The notes under the pieces: model-generated
Database searches by the model: none
Seen by the model: only the letters and a program-made list of their open reading frames with translations
Told to the model about the DNA's origin: nothing
Shown: positions 1 to 9,500 of the stretch, in pieces
Layout of the letters: each line of letters begins with the position of its first letter
How positions within the stretch are numbered: position 1 is the stretch's first letter
Program-made: the position numbers and the translations under genes
Source of the DNA: Bacteroides sp.
Lineage (GTDB): Bacteria > Bacteroidota > Bacteroidia > Bacteroidales > Bacteroidaceae
Assembly (NCBI RefSeq): GCF_030151085.1
Contig: NZ_JASLER010000018.1
Coordinates: forward strand, 3,174-67,173
Direction: 5' to 3'
DNA length: 64,000 nt

Positions 1-81
1 TCCTGTTGCATCGTATTTCGGAGTACCACTGGAGCAGGCGGTGAGTAACAACAAGAAAGGGAAAAATTTGATTGGCTTCAT
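1..81 (-). CDS. HlyD-type periplasmic adaptor lipoprotein, N-terminal fragment
   Basis: Only the first 27 codons lie inside the window; the gene runs off the left edge. The translation starts MKPIKFFPFLLLLTACSSG, a typical lipoprotein signal with the lipobox LTAC (Cys at residue 16), followed by GTPKYDATG. That short segment after the lipobox resembles Bacteroidota HlyD/membrane-fusion lipoproteins. It starts 28 bp after the stop of the TolC-type gene on the same strand, so the two are probably co-transcribed. The inner-membrane partner (RND pump or ABC-2 permease) must lie outside the window. The family call rests on little sequence and on context. Confidence 0.6.
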   Translation of the reverse strand, partial: MKPIKFFPFLLLLTACSSGTPKYDATG

Positions 82-109
82 AATATCTATATTTAATATT
101 TTCAATGAC

Positions 110-1384
110 TTAATTCTTATTTGAAAGGTTCAATGTATTTTTCAACTGCTCTATGTTCATCAGCAATTGCACTTCGTGCAACGCTTTCGTTTGACGAGCC
201 AAATTTTCATTCGTGATTTCACGCAGCATATCCGTAACAGTCAATGTTCCATTTTCAACCTTAGCCTCAGCAGCACGGCGGATATTCTCACGCAGACGAA
301 TGATCTCATCATCATCTTTCATTTGCCGGCGCATGGATACCACGCTTGCATCTTGTTGTGTAGCTTCCAATTGAGTATTAAAGAGGAATACATCCCGGTT
401 CGTCTCCACCTTCCGGCGTGAATTGTCTATCCGGCGACGGTCGTTCTTAAATGTATATAAGCTGCCGAAGTTCCATGACATACGAACGCCTGCCAAATAG
501 TAGGCACTGAATTCATCTTTCAGCATATTAAGTCCCGGATTACCGTATGCCCCTTGTACAAACAATCCAAAGCGGGGCATGAGCCTGGTATTCAACGTGC
601 TTTCTTGTACTCTCAACTGCTCACCCTGAGCGTCGAACCAGCGAAGTTCCGGACGATTATTTCTTCCTTCGTTTACACTACTCACTTCTTCATCTATTGG
701 TTTCAGTAAAACGGTTTCCTGAGAAATACCTTTGCCTACAAAAGCAGAAAGCATGTTCAGATATGCCTGCCGTGAGTTTTCCAGTTCAATGCGCTTCTGT
801 TTGGTATTCAGCAATTCCACACTGACGGCATCAAGATCACTCTGGCTGGCTATACCATTGGTTATATAGTTGGAAACTTGTTGGTGAGTACGTCTCAGAT
901 CGTCTTGTAGCAATTGGTTCTGTTTTAGCTGCTCGTCCAGTAAGAGGATGCCGAAGAAGAGTTGATTCACCCGGTTATTCAAAGCATACATATCTACACT
1001 CTGTTTCTCTAGTTCCACATCCGAGGCTGCACGAGTCAGGCGTTTTTTAGAATGGATATCTCCACCATCCCATATCGTTTGCTGTAACTCAAGCATTACT
1101 TGATATTGATCTTTAGGAGCAGTTTTCACATCTACTCCCGGGATCTTTACAGGTAGTTCCGTAATGTCACTCTGATAAGTTGCTTTGCCCGATAGCGAGA
1201 ATTGCGGCAGGTATCCTTTTCCGGCATTGGAAAGATCGTACTCTAGTGACTTTTCGATGAGTCCGTATTGACGTACCAGCGGATAATTTACTTTTGCCCT
1301 ACTTTGGCACTCATCCAATGTAAGTTGAGCGTATGTCAATGTCGCTCCAAGAAGAAGGGTAAAAGAAAGAATAGTTCGTTTCAT
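110..1384 (-). CDS. TolC-family outer membrane efflux channel
   Basis: 424 residues, normal for the family. A signal peptide (MKRTILSFTLLLGATLTYAQ) is followed by a helix-rich protein with the two-repeat TolC pattern: long amphipathic helices around residues 20-60 and 120-215, a beta segment with aromatic residues, and a second copy after residue about 240. It would form the outer-membrane duct of a tripartite exporter whose adaptor lipoprotein follows immediately downstream. The substrate cannot be told. A Bacteroides -7 box sits 35 bp upstream, and a divergent AraC-type gene shares the intergenic region, so local control by that regulator is a reasonable inference. Confidence 0.9.
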   Translation of the reverse strand: MKRTILSFTLLLGATLTYAQLTLDECQSRAKVNYPLVRQYGLIEKSLEYDLSNAGKGYLPQFSLSGKATYQSDITELPVKIPGVDVKTAPKDQYQVMLELQQTIWDGGDIHSKKRLTRAASDVELEKQSVDMYALNNRVNQLFFGILLLDEQLKQNQLLQDDLRRTHQQVSNYITNGIASQSDLDAVSVELLNTKQKRIELENSRQAYLNMLSAFVGKGISQETVLLKPIDEEVSSVNEGRNNRPELRWFDAQGEQLRVQESTLNTRLMPRFGLFVQGAYGNPGLNMLKDEFSAYYLAGVRMSWNFGSLYTFKNDRRRIDNSRRKVETNRDVFLFNTQLEATQQDASVVSMRRQMKDDDEIIRLRENIRRAAEAKVENGTLTVTDMLREITNENLARQTKALHEVQLLMNIEQLKNTLNLSNKN

Positions 1385-1418
1385 ATCCCAAAAATTTCGT
1401 TATTTGATTAACACGATG

Positions 1419-1426
1419 CAAAGATA
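1419..1426 (-). promoter_or_regulatory. -7 promoter box for the tolC-type operon
   Basis: Read on the minus strand the sequence is TATCTTTG, an exact match to the Bacteroides -7 consensus TAnnTTTG, 35 bp before the start codon. No convincing -33 TTTG at the usual 19-bp spacing. Confidence 0.6.
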
Positions 1427-1522
1427 GAGCATAAAGCTACACAAATACTTTCTATTAATCGAATGAAATGTTCTATTTGTTCGATAAGCAAACTAAAAAT
1501 AGTATAAACAGGTGAATTTTCT

Positions 1523-1530
1523 TATCTTTG
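1523..1530 (+). promoter_or_regulatory. -7 promoter box for the AraC-type gene
   Basis: TATCTTTG, an exact TAnnTTTG match, 36 bp before the ATG at 1567. Its last three bases form an in-frame TTG that could be mistaken for a start codon. Because it is the promoter element itself, translation cannot begin there. Confidence 0.65.
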
Positions 1531-1566
1531 CCACAGAATTACATCGTAAATAAGAAGCAAACAGAT

Positions 1567-2457
1567 ATGGCAAAAAGCAAACCACAAGAACTGGCTCTTG
1601 AATTTCTGAACGATCCTAAGGTTGTAGTCAACGCAGAATATCGATTCATCAATCATGAAATAGGAATCATAAATAATTTCTTTCTCATGAAAAGTGATTT
1701 CTTTAATTTAGGACAACCTTATCGTGCCAAAGAAGGCAGGATTATTCGTGGGTTAAGTGGCGAAGCCGTATTATCCATCAATCTGATAAAATATACCGTA
1801 TCAGCTCAAATGATGGTTATCATCCCTCCCAACTCAATAATCGAGCTTATCAGCATAACACACGATTTCAATTTTCAGGCTATAGTGCCGGACAATAATT
1901 TCTTACCGGAACTGTATCGCAAATCTCTGGCAAACTCTTTTCCCAACCCTCACTTCATTATTCCCCTAACAGAGGAAGAATGGCTGCAGACCGGCCGATT
2001 CTTTTCACTGATATGGGAAGTAGCAAATTGTGTTCCCTTTCGTCGTGAAGCAGTACAGTATCTGATTACCGCATTGGTTGAAAACGTGTGGTTTATTCAA
2101 AACAACAAACAGAATTCCCCCTCGGTATCTCTCACCAGGCAAGAAGAAACCTTTCGTCGTTTCATTGCACTAGTGAACGAACATAGCAAACAAGAACGGA
2201 ACATCAGCTTCTATGCCGATAAACTCTGTCTGACACCACACTATCTAAGTACGATTATCCGTGAAGTCAGCGGGCAAACTGTGATGCAATGGATCAACCA
2301 AGCTATTATACTCGAAGCAAAGGTATTGCTCAAACATAGTGATTTATTAGTCTTCCAGATATCAGATGAATTGGACTTTCCTAATCCTTCGTTCTTCTCG
2401 AAATTCTTCAAAAGAATGACGGGAATGACACCGGCAGAGTATCAGAAACGGAAATAA
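1567..2457 (+). CDS. AraC-family transcriptional regulator
   Basis: 296 residues from the ATG at 1567 (MAKSKPQELALEFL). The frame is open further upstream to a TTG at 1528, but that TTG lies inside the promoter box. The N-terminal two thirds is a variable sensing domain. The C-terminal ~100 residues form the double helix-turn-helix of the AraC family, with NISFYADKLCLTPHYLSTII as first HTH, then FFSKFFKRMTGMTPAEYQKR as the conserved second-HTH signature. It is transcribed away from the tolC-type operon with 182 bp between the two starts, an arrangement typical of a local activator or repressor of an efflux system. The inducer is unknown. Confidence 0.9.
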   Translation: MAKSKPQELALEFLNDPKVVVNAEYRFINHEIGIINNFFLMKSDFFNLGQPYRAKEGRIIRGLSGEAVLSINLIKYTVSAQMMVIIPPNSIIELISITHDFNFQAIVPDNNFLPELYRKSLANSFPNPHFIIPLTEEEWLQTGRFFSLIWEVANCVPFRREAVQYLITALVENVWFIQNNKQNSPSVSLTRQEETFRRFIALVNEHSKQERNISFYADKLCLTPHYLSTIIREVSGQTVMQWINQAIILEAKVLLKHSDLLVFQISDELDFPNPSFFSKFFKRMTGMTPAEYQKRK

Positions 2458-2482
2458 ATACAATAGAATATAAAAAATAACG

Positions 2483-2490
2483 TACCTTTG
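2483..2490 (+). promoter_or_regulatory. -7 promoter box for the helicase gene
   Basis: TACCTTTG, matching TAnnTTTG, only 14 bp before the ATG at 2505 and 20 bp before the in-frame ATG at 2511. The transcript would carry a leader of about 8-16 nt. Confidence 0.55.
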
Positions 2491-2504
2491 TATCCTAATC
2501 TTAT

Positions 2505-5500
2505 ATGCTAATGGACTTACCCTCTTTAAAACAACTACTGAATTCAGTTACGAATAATACGCGCGATGCCAAAAATATACTTACCTATTGGGAAGTGTTG
2601 GAGTACTTTCAAGAAATTACCTTTCCCAATCTACCCCAAGGGAATAATGAGGAAAAAATAAAACCAAATGTCACCTCAGATAAAGAACTGAAAGATTTTG
2701 TCCAATCGGCGCGAAATGAAAAAGATATCATTCGTCTTTATATAGGTGCAGTACCTAAATATGATTTACTAAAAGAACTATATAAATGCGTTCCGGCCGA
2801 TGAAGTAAATAAACGTTTCAGAAAACTTTTAGAGAGAGATTATAAAACCAGCGTACTTTATACTCTAGAAGTTACCCAGGATGGTAAATACGTTGAAGGA
2901 TCATTTCAACTTTCTTCATATATCTGGGCTATCAGCTGTCTACTGTACAACTATACCATCAATGAAGACAATCTGGAACCTTTCTTGGAAGCAGGAAACG
3001 AGTTTTTTCAAGGAGATCTTTCTAACGGACTATACGGACGGTTATTGAAAAAGACTGATTTGCTATTAAAAGAACTTCGTATCTACAAGTTATTCGCTCC
3101 AACCAACGCCAACCAGCAAAAAAAACTGGAAAAAGTCTGTATACGCATATTTTCGGAGAATGAAACCGATCTGAATCAGAGTTTTTACACTAAAGATTTG
3201 AATCGCATACACAAAAGTTTGCAAAATGAGGGACCTACACGGTTGTTGCTTGATTACATCAACGCTCCTCTAAAAACCATTGAAGAACGCCGAAGCATCT
3301 GCTCAATAGATAATTATAAGAAATGGTTGCAACCGGACAAATATCCGATGGGGCGTTGGCCTTCGGAATTCCCCCCCGCCCTGATGCAACAAATGGCAAT
3401 AAATATCGCCTTGGCGGATGAACGTCATGGCGGACGTGGCATATTCTCTGTAAATGGCCCTCCGGGAACCGGTAAAACAACATTGCTAAAAGATATTATT
3501 GCCGAATACATTGTGCGCCGGGCACACATTTTAGCCAATCTGAATGAACCGGACGACGCTTACGACAATAAACCTATTTACAGTAAACTAATTGAAGGTA
3601 ACAGGTTCCCACAAAAAACACATTCTTTTAAAGAAGGATTAGGACTGGATGATTATGGCATTCTAGTAGCCTCTTGCAACAATACTGCGGTAGAAAATAT
3701 AACCTTCGAACTTCCCGAAATGAGCAAACTGCCTAACGCCGAAGCCATGAAAAAGGCAGGACATACGCTACTGTTCAATGAAGAAAAAGAGCACTTCTTT
3801 GGAGAACTTGCCGCCAATATGTTGAACGACTCAATAGACCCCAATCAACATACTAAAAAGGCTTGGGGATTGATATCTGCACGTTTGGGCAAAAGTGACA
3901 ACATCCGCTCTTTCAAAGAGAAGGTTCTTGATCAGTTTACCGATAAAATCAGCAGTAAATATGGTAATGAAAAGAACACTGCTAAATTCAAAGAACCTTT
4001 TAAAGATTTCAAAACGGCTAAAGACGAATTTTTGGCACAATATCAACTTGTAGAACAAATACGCAGGAAACTATCTTGCAATGAAGCTATTTTTGAAACC
4101 CTAAACGAAAAAATGCAATCAACCAATCCGTTGATAAATGCAGAGTTTGATAAAGCAAGAGAAGAATTATTTTATCTGGCACTCAAATTACATGGTTCGT
4201 TCTTATTCAGTTCCAATATTTGGAAACGTAACCTCTATTCATTGAAATATCTTTGGGAAGGAAAATACAACACTGAAGAAAAGAAATTGATTTTCCCCCA
4301 CCTGCTTAACAGCCTCTTCTTTCTTGTCCCTGTAGTCTCCACCACCTTTGCTTCGGTACAGAAAATGCTGGAATATGTAGGTAAGGAACAATTAGGCTTA
4401 CTGATAGTAGATGAAGCCGGACAAGCCTCTCCACAATATGCCGTCGGTGCCTTATGGAGAGCAAAGAAAGCAATCATTGTAGGCGATCCTAAACAAGTAG
4501 AACCGGTTGTGACAACGGATGAAACATTAATGAGTATCTATCAAAAGAAATGTAGAATCGACTCTTTAAAGGCATATATGTCTAAATCTCATTCCGTTCA
4601 AGGCTTTGCTGACTTGATTAATCCCTACGGGGCATGGATTGGGGATACATGGGTAGGATGCCCGTTGGTGGTTCATCGTCGTTGCATCAATCCTATGTTC
4701 GGCATTTCCAACCGTGTATCTTATGACGAGACCATGATCTTAGGAACAAAAGATGAAGTGAAAGAAGACGAACAAAAAGAATTATTATTCCGCCATTCAC
4801 TTTGGATAGATGTGCCTGGAAATAAGAATATGCATGCACAGGGAAATAACCATTATTTACCCGAACAAGGAGAACTTTGCCTTCGAATTATCCTATCCTG
4901 GATGAAGAAGCATTACAAAAAAGGAGATAACCGGAAACTCTACGTCATTTCACCATTTACCACTGTAATCAGTGGAGTGAAAGATTCTGTAAAAAAGGCA
5001 TTACAGGTAAAAGAGAATGAATATCTCCAATCCAAATATAAATCCTGGGCAAATACCAATTGTGGAACCGTCCATAAATTTCAGGGCAAAGAAGCGGAAG
5101 AAGTAATCTTTATATTGGGATGCCAGCCCTCTTCCGGAGGAGCTATTAGCTGGGTAAACAGTAATATTCTGAATGTAGCCGTAACCCGTGCCAAGAAAAG
5201 GGTTTATTTTATAGGTGACTACGAAGTATGGTCACAAAAGAATGGAAACTTTAATACTCATAACATCCAGTTCTCAGATGAAGATACCGGACTACATCGA
5301 TTAAATTACACCGAGTTACCTACTTTTGAAGAGGAAACCGTAGAAACAAATACCGAATGTACAGATATGGAAGAACCAATCATTGAAGAACCTACTGTAG
5401 ACGAATCGGATATAGATGTGGAGGAGGACTATACGGACAATCCGGAGCAGGAGATAAACCCCATTCCCAAGTATTCATTTCTGACCGGTCCCGGTTACCG

Positions 5501-5729
5501 TAGACGGCATAACGTGATTTACTCACACCCTTACCAATTGATTTATGAGGTTCTGACCAATGACCCTTCAGAATCAATCTCAGATTTACCCTACTCTCGT
5601 TATCAGAAGATATCGGATAATCCTGATTTATGGATATGCTTGATTTATCCTGCCAATACAGATTTCACGGAGGATGAACTGCGTACAGAACTGGATGAAG
5701 TAATAGAATGGTATATGAGTGAAGAGTAA
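2505..5729 (+). CDS. Superfamily I helicase, UPF1/DNA2-like (AAA_11/AAA_12)
   Basis: 1074 residues. Visible helicase motifs are Walker A GPPGTGKT (residues 318-325), the Walker B DEAG box (D636, in LLIVDEAGQASPQ), motif III GDPKQ (660-664), and near residues 855-900 the HKFQGKEAEEVIF and NVAVTRAKKRVYFIGD segments that match motifs V and VI of the UPF1/DNA2 group. About 310 residues precede the first motif, and a very acidic stretch (around residues 945-985, rich in Glu/Asp) precedes a C-terminal domain of about 90 residues; I recognise neither end. It appears to be a single-gene unit. A role in nucleic-acid repair, RNA handling or defence is possible, but nothing here decides it. Starts at 2505 and 2511 are equally plausible. 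Confidence 0.85.
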   Translation: MLMDLPSLKQLLNSVTNNTRDAKNILTYWEVLEYFQEITFPNLPQGNNEEKIKPNVTSDKELKDFVQSARNEKDIIRLYIGAVPKYDLLKELYKCVPADEVNKRFRKLLERDYKTSVLYTLEVTQDGKYVEGSFQLSSYIWAISCLLYNYTINEDNLEPFLEAGNEFFQGDLSNGLYGRLLKKTDLLLKELRIYKLFAPTNANQQKKLEKVCIRIFSENETDLNQSFYTKDLNRIHKSLQNEGPTRLLLDYINAPLKTIEERRSICSIDNYKKWLQPDKYPMGRWPSEFPPALMQQMAINIALADERHGGRGIFSVNGPPGTGKTTLLKDIIAEYIVRRAHILANLNEPDDAYDNKPIYSKLIEGNRFPQKTHSFKEGLGLDDYGILVASCNNTAVENITFELPEMSKLPNAEAMKKAGHTLLFNEEKEHFFGELAANMLNDSIDPNQHTKKAWGLISARLGKSDNIRSFKEKVLDQFTDKISSKYGNEKNTAKFKEPFKDFKTAKDEFLAQYQLVEQIRRKLSCNEAIFETLNEKMQSTNPLINAEFDKAREELFYLALKLHGSFLFSSNIWKRNLYSLKYLWEGKYNTEEKKLIFPHLLNSLFFLVPVVSTTFASVQKMLEYVGKEQLGLLIVDEAGQASPQYAVGALWRAKKAIIVGDPKQVEPVVTTDETLMSIYQKKCRIDSLKAYMSKSHSVQGFADLINPYGAWIGDTWVGCPLVVHRRCINPMFGISNRVSYDETMILGTKDEVKEDEQKELLFRHSLWIDVPGNKNMHAQGNNHYLPEQGELCLRIILSWMKKHYKKGDNRKLYVISPFTTVISGVKDSVKKALQVKENEYLQSKYKSWANTNCGTVHKFQGKEAEEVIFILGCQPSSGGAISWVNSNILNVAVTRAKKRVYFIGDYEVWSQKNGNFNTHNIQFSDEDTGLHRLNYTELPTFEEETVETNTECTDMEEPIIEEPTVDESDIDVEEDYTDNPEQEINPIPKYSFLTGPGYRRRHNVIYSHPYQLIYEVLTNDPSESISDLPYSRYQKISDNPDLWICLIYPANTDFTEDELRTELDEVIEWYMSEE

Positions 5730-5859
5730 TGACGCAGCTTAATAAAGCAAATGACGCACCTCATTGTCCGTGAAATGCGTCATTTTATTTATTGAACTGT
5801 GTCATTGCAGACACTAAGCTACGTCATTTACTTTGCTTAGCTGCGTCATTGCAGACGCA
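5728..5859. repeat. Cluster of nested palindromes with TGACGCA core, between convergent genes
   Basis: About 130 bp holding six copies or near-copies of the core TGACGCA/TGCGTCA in both orientations. Direct pairings: AATGACGCAGCT at 5728-5739 with its exact reverse complement at 5839-5850; AAATGACGCA at 5749-5758 with 5776-5785; GTGTC/GACAC at 5799-5814; TGCGTC/GACGCA at 5842-5859; CTAAGC/GCTTAG at 5814-5840. The cluster lies exactly between the ends of the helicase gene and the convergent DUF4251 gene, and probably works as a two-way terminator. It begins within the helicase stop codon. Confidence 0.85.
5749..5790. terminator. Probable bidirectional terminator within the palindrome cluster
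   Basis: A perfect 10-bp stem (5749-5758 with 5776-5785), a 17-nt loop, then a T-rich tail (TATTTATT). It follows the helicase stop by 20 bp. Confidence 0.5.
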
Positions 5860-5870
5860 ATCTTCAGTCA

Positions 5871-6428
5871 TTATCTAGCGAATCCTTTAAATACTCCGGC
5901 TTCACTGTAAGGCAATAGCTTTCCCCTCAACGTAATTCTGTTGGAATGGAAGTTCGGATTGACTTCTACAGATGCTTCGTTACTTCCTTTAAACAACGTA
6001 ATGCGTACCGAAGCTGAGATACCTACTCCTGATACATGCATCGAGAAATATACAGTACCTTTCTTATCGGTTTTGATATTCATTCCCGAAGCACGTCCCT
6101 CAACAGTGATACCGCCTAGACCATTAGGTCCGCCACCTCTGTAAGACGCCACCTGTACTACAGCCATACCGTCCGACAAGGACACAAAGTTCGTTGAAGA
6201 AGAAACAAAGGCACTTCTGCCACGTTTAAACTGCAATTGGTCAGCCGCCAACACAAAATCCATATTCTCCAAAGCATATACAGCTTTCACATGATTGATG
6301 GAATCCTGAATGGCTTCCAAACGTTTCTGCTCCTTTCGCCGGGCATCTCTCTCCGCTTTCGTTTGTGCGCTGGCAGCTATAGCCACCAGCAGCACAGTCA
6401 TTATAACAATAAGTCTGTTCATTTTCAC
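5871..6428 (-). CDS. DUF4251 family exported protein
   Basis: 185 residues with a clear signal peptide (MNRLIVIMTVLLVAIAASAQ, cleavage after SAQ). A charged, Lys/Arg/Glu-rich helix (residues about 23-45) follows, then a beta-rich domain with GMAVVQVASYRGGGPNGLGG and NITLRGKL-type strands. This matches the DUF4251 proteins common in Bacteroides, whose function is unknown. Two start codons are possible two codons apart (6428 or 6422). It lies 94 bp downstream of carB on the same strand with no obvious promoter between, so it may be the last gene of the glmS-carB operon, although it has no metabolic link to it. Confidence 0.8.
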   Translation of the reverse strand: MKMNRLIVIMTVLLVAIAASAQTKAERDARRKEQKRLEAIQDSINHVKAVYALENMDFVLAADQLQFKRGRSAFVSSSTNFVSLSDGMAVVQVASYRGGGPNGLGGITVEGRASGMNIKTDKKGTVYFSMHVSGVGISASVRITLFKGSNEASVEVNPNFHSNRITLRGKLLPYSEAGVFKGFAR

Positions 6429-6522
6429 GCTTTCTTAATTGGTTAATTTTATTCTTGTTCATTTTAGAATGCTTCAATATAACAGACTCAGGCAGAAGAT
6501 GTTTAGTGAAATTATTATAATG

Positions 6523-9500
6523 TTATTTATATTCTGACCACGACTTAATAGCCAAATCATCGGGCGTCATCGTACAGAAGGCTTGGATAAAGGCACTCGC
6601 TAACCGGGCATTCGTTATCAACGGTATATTCAGGTCAATCGCAGCACGACGAATCTTATAACCGTTGCTCAATTCACCGGTAGTCAGGTTCTTAGGGATA
6701 TTCACCACCATGTCTATTTCCTTATGGTGCAACATGTCAAGAGCTTGTGGAATAGACTCGGTTCCATCAGTCCCCACCTCACTAGGCCAAAGCACGCGGG
6801 TGCATTCGATACCGGCATCAGAAAGCGCCTTGTAGGTACCCCCTGTTGCAAATAGCTTATAATCTTTACGTACCAACATACGAGCTGCATCCATCATATC
6901 TACTTTCTGTTTCAATGAACCCGTAGAAAGCAAGATATTCTTCTTCGGAATGCGGTAGCCTACGGATAGCATAGCTTTCAGTACCGCACAGGAAGTATCA
7001 CTGCCGATACAACCCACTTCACCCGTAGAAGCCATATCCACACCCAACACCGGGTCAGCCTTTTGCAGACGGTTGAAGGAGAATTGACTCGCCTTGATTC
7101 CTACATAATCCAAGTCGAAGAGGTTCTTATCCGGCTTTTGCACAGGGATGCCAAGCATTACTTTTGTGGCAAGCTCGATAAAGTTTATCTTCAATACTTT
7201 GCTGACGAAGGGGAAACTTCTTGATGCACGCAAGTTACACTCAATCACCTTGATATCGTTGTCTTTTGCCAGATATTGGATATTGAACGGACCGGAGATA
7301 TTCAGCTCGCGGGCAATCTCGCGGCTGATACGTTTGATACGACGCACAGTTTCCACGTATAGTTTCTGCGGAGGGAATTGGATTGTAGCGTCACCGGAGT
7401 GTACACCCGCAAACTCTATGTGTTCACTGATAGCGTATGCAATGATTTCACCGTTTTGTGCTACCGCATCCATTTCCACCTCCTTGGCATGTTCGATGAA
7501 CTGGCTTACAACTACAGGATGCTTCTTCGATACATTAGCTGCCAGTTCGAGGAAACGTTCCAGTTCTTCCTGATTGGAGCAAACATTCATAGCCGCACCA
7601 CTCAATACATACGAAGGGCGAACCAACACAGGGAAGCCGACTTTGGCAACGAATGCATTGATATCTTTGAGTGAAGTAAGAGCACTCCATTCGGGTTGAT
7701 CTACTCCGATACGGTCGAGCATAGCGGAGAACTTATCCCGGTCTTCGGCATTGTCAATACTCTTGGCACTTGTTCCCAGGATGGGCATGTTCTGTGCATC
7801 GAGGCGCAAAGCAAGATTATTCGGAATCTGACCTCCGGTTGATACAATTACGCCATGAGGATTCTCCAGTTCGAGGATATCCATGACACGCTCGAAGGTA
7901 AGTTCATCAAAGTAAAGACGGTCGCACATGTCATAATCGGTAGATACGGTTTCAGGGTTATAGTTTATCATAACACTACGATACCCCTCCTTGCGAATAG
8001 TATTCAAAGCTTGTACTCCACACCAGTCGAATTCTACAGAAGACCCGATACGGTATGCACCGGAACCGAGAACAACGATACTCTTCCTATCTCCCAGGTA
8101 CTTCACGTCATTGGCAACGCCGTTATAGGTAAGATACAGGTAATTGGTTTGAGCGGGATATTCGGCGGCAAGCGTATCTATTTGCTTGACTACAGGCAGC
8201 ATGCCTATGCTTTTGCGATGATTGCGAACATAGAGTATTCCATCTTCCATATCGCCTTCAAAACCGATGGCACGGGCTATCTGAAAGTCGGAGAACCCTT
8301 GGCATTTGGCTTTACGAAGAAGTTCGATAGGTATCTTAGCAATTTGTTTGTGGTTCTTGCTCCATTGTTTCAGTTCTTTGCTGGTGTGCATAATGTTCAT
8401 CAGCTTTTCAAGGAACCATTTATCGATTTTGGTCAGCTCGTGTACCTGATCTACGGTATAACCGGCACGGAAAGCTTTAGAGATTACAAAGATACGCTTA
8501 TCAGTAGGTTCGCGCAGGGCTTTGTCGATGTCGGCAATAACAAGTTCCTTATTTTCTACAAAGCCGTGCATGCCCTGACCTATCATGCGAAGTCCTTTTT
8601 GGATGGCTTCTTCAAAAGTACGACCGATAGCCATTACCTCTCCTACAGACTTCATGGAAGAACCGAGCTCTTTGTCTACCCCATGGAATTTGCCTAAATC
8701 CCAACGAGGAATTTTGCAGACTACATAGTCCAGTGCAGGTTCAAAGAAAGCGCTTGTAGTCTTGGTTACTGAGTTTTTCAAATCGAACAAGCCATAGCCC
8801 AAGCCTAGTTTTGCAGCAACAAATGCAAGTGGATAACCTGTTGCTTTAGAAGCTAATGCAGATGATCGGCTCAAGCGGGCATTTACTTCGATAACCCGGT
8901 AGTCTTCGCTCTCGGGGTCGTAAGCATACTGCACGTTACATTCACCTACAATACCGATGTGGCGAATAATACGGATGGCAAGTTCACGCAATTTATGATA
9001 ATCGCGGTTACTCAAAGTTTGTGAAGGAGCAATAACGATGGACTCACCCGTATGGATGCCCAGCGGGTCGAAGTTCTCCATGTTACAAACGGTGATGCAG
9101 TTGTCGAAACGGTCGCGAACCACCTCGTATTCTACTTCCTTCCAACCTCGCAAGGACTTTTCCACCAATACTTGCGGAGAGAAAGCAAAGGCTTTTTCTA
9201 CCAGCACGTTCAGTTCTTCTTCATTGTCGCAGAAGCCGGAACCCAGTCCGCCCAAAGCGTATGCGGCACGTACAATAACGGGATACCCCAGATGGGCAGC
9301 GGCACGACGTGCGTCCTCTACATTCTCTACGGCTTCACTTTGGATAGTCTTTACATCAATCTCATTCAGTTTATGGACGAATATCTCACGGTCTTCGGTG
9401 TCGATAATGGCCTGTACGGGAGTACCCAGAACTTTTACATTGTATTTTTCGAAGATACCTTCTTTGTAAAGTGCCACACCGCAGTTCAAAGCAGTCTGTC

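Noticed and set aside
5728..5859. Possible CRISPR array
   Set aside because: Copies are in both orientations, spacers vary from a few to tens of bases, and there are no cas genes.
7855..8697. 280-codon open frame on the plus strand inside carB
   Set aside because: It lies wholly antisense to an intact, well conserved carB, has no promoter or family, and such frames arise from codon bias.
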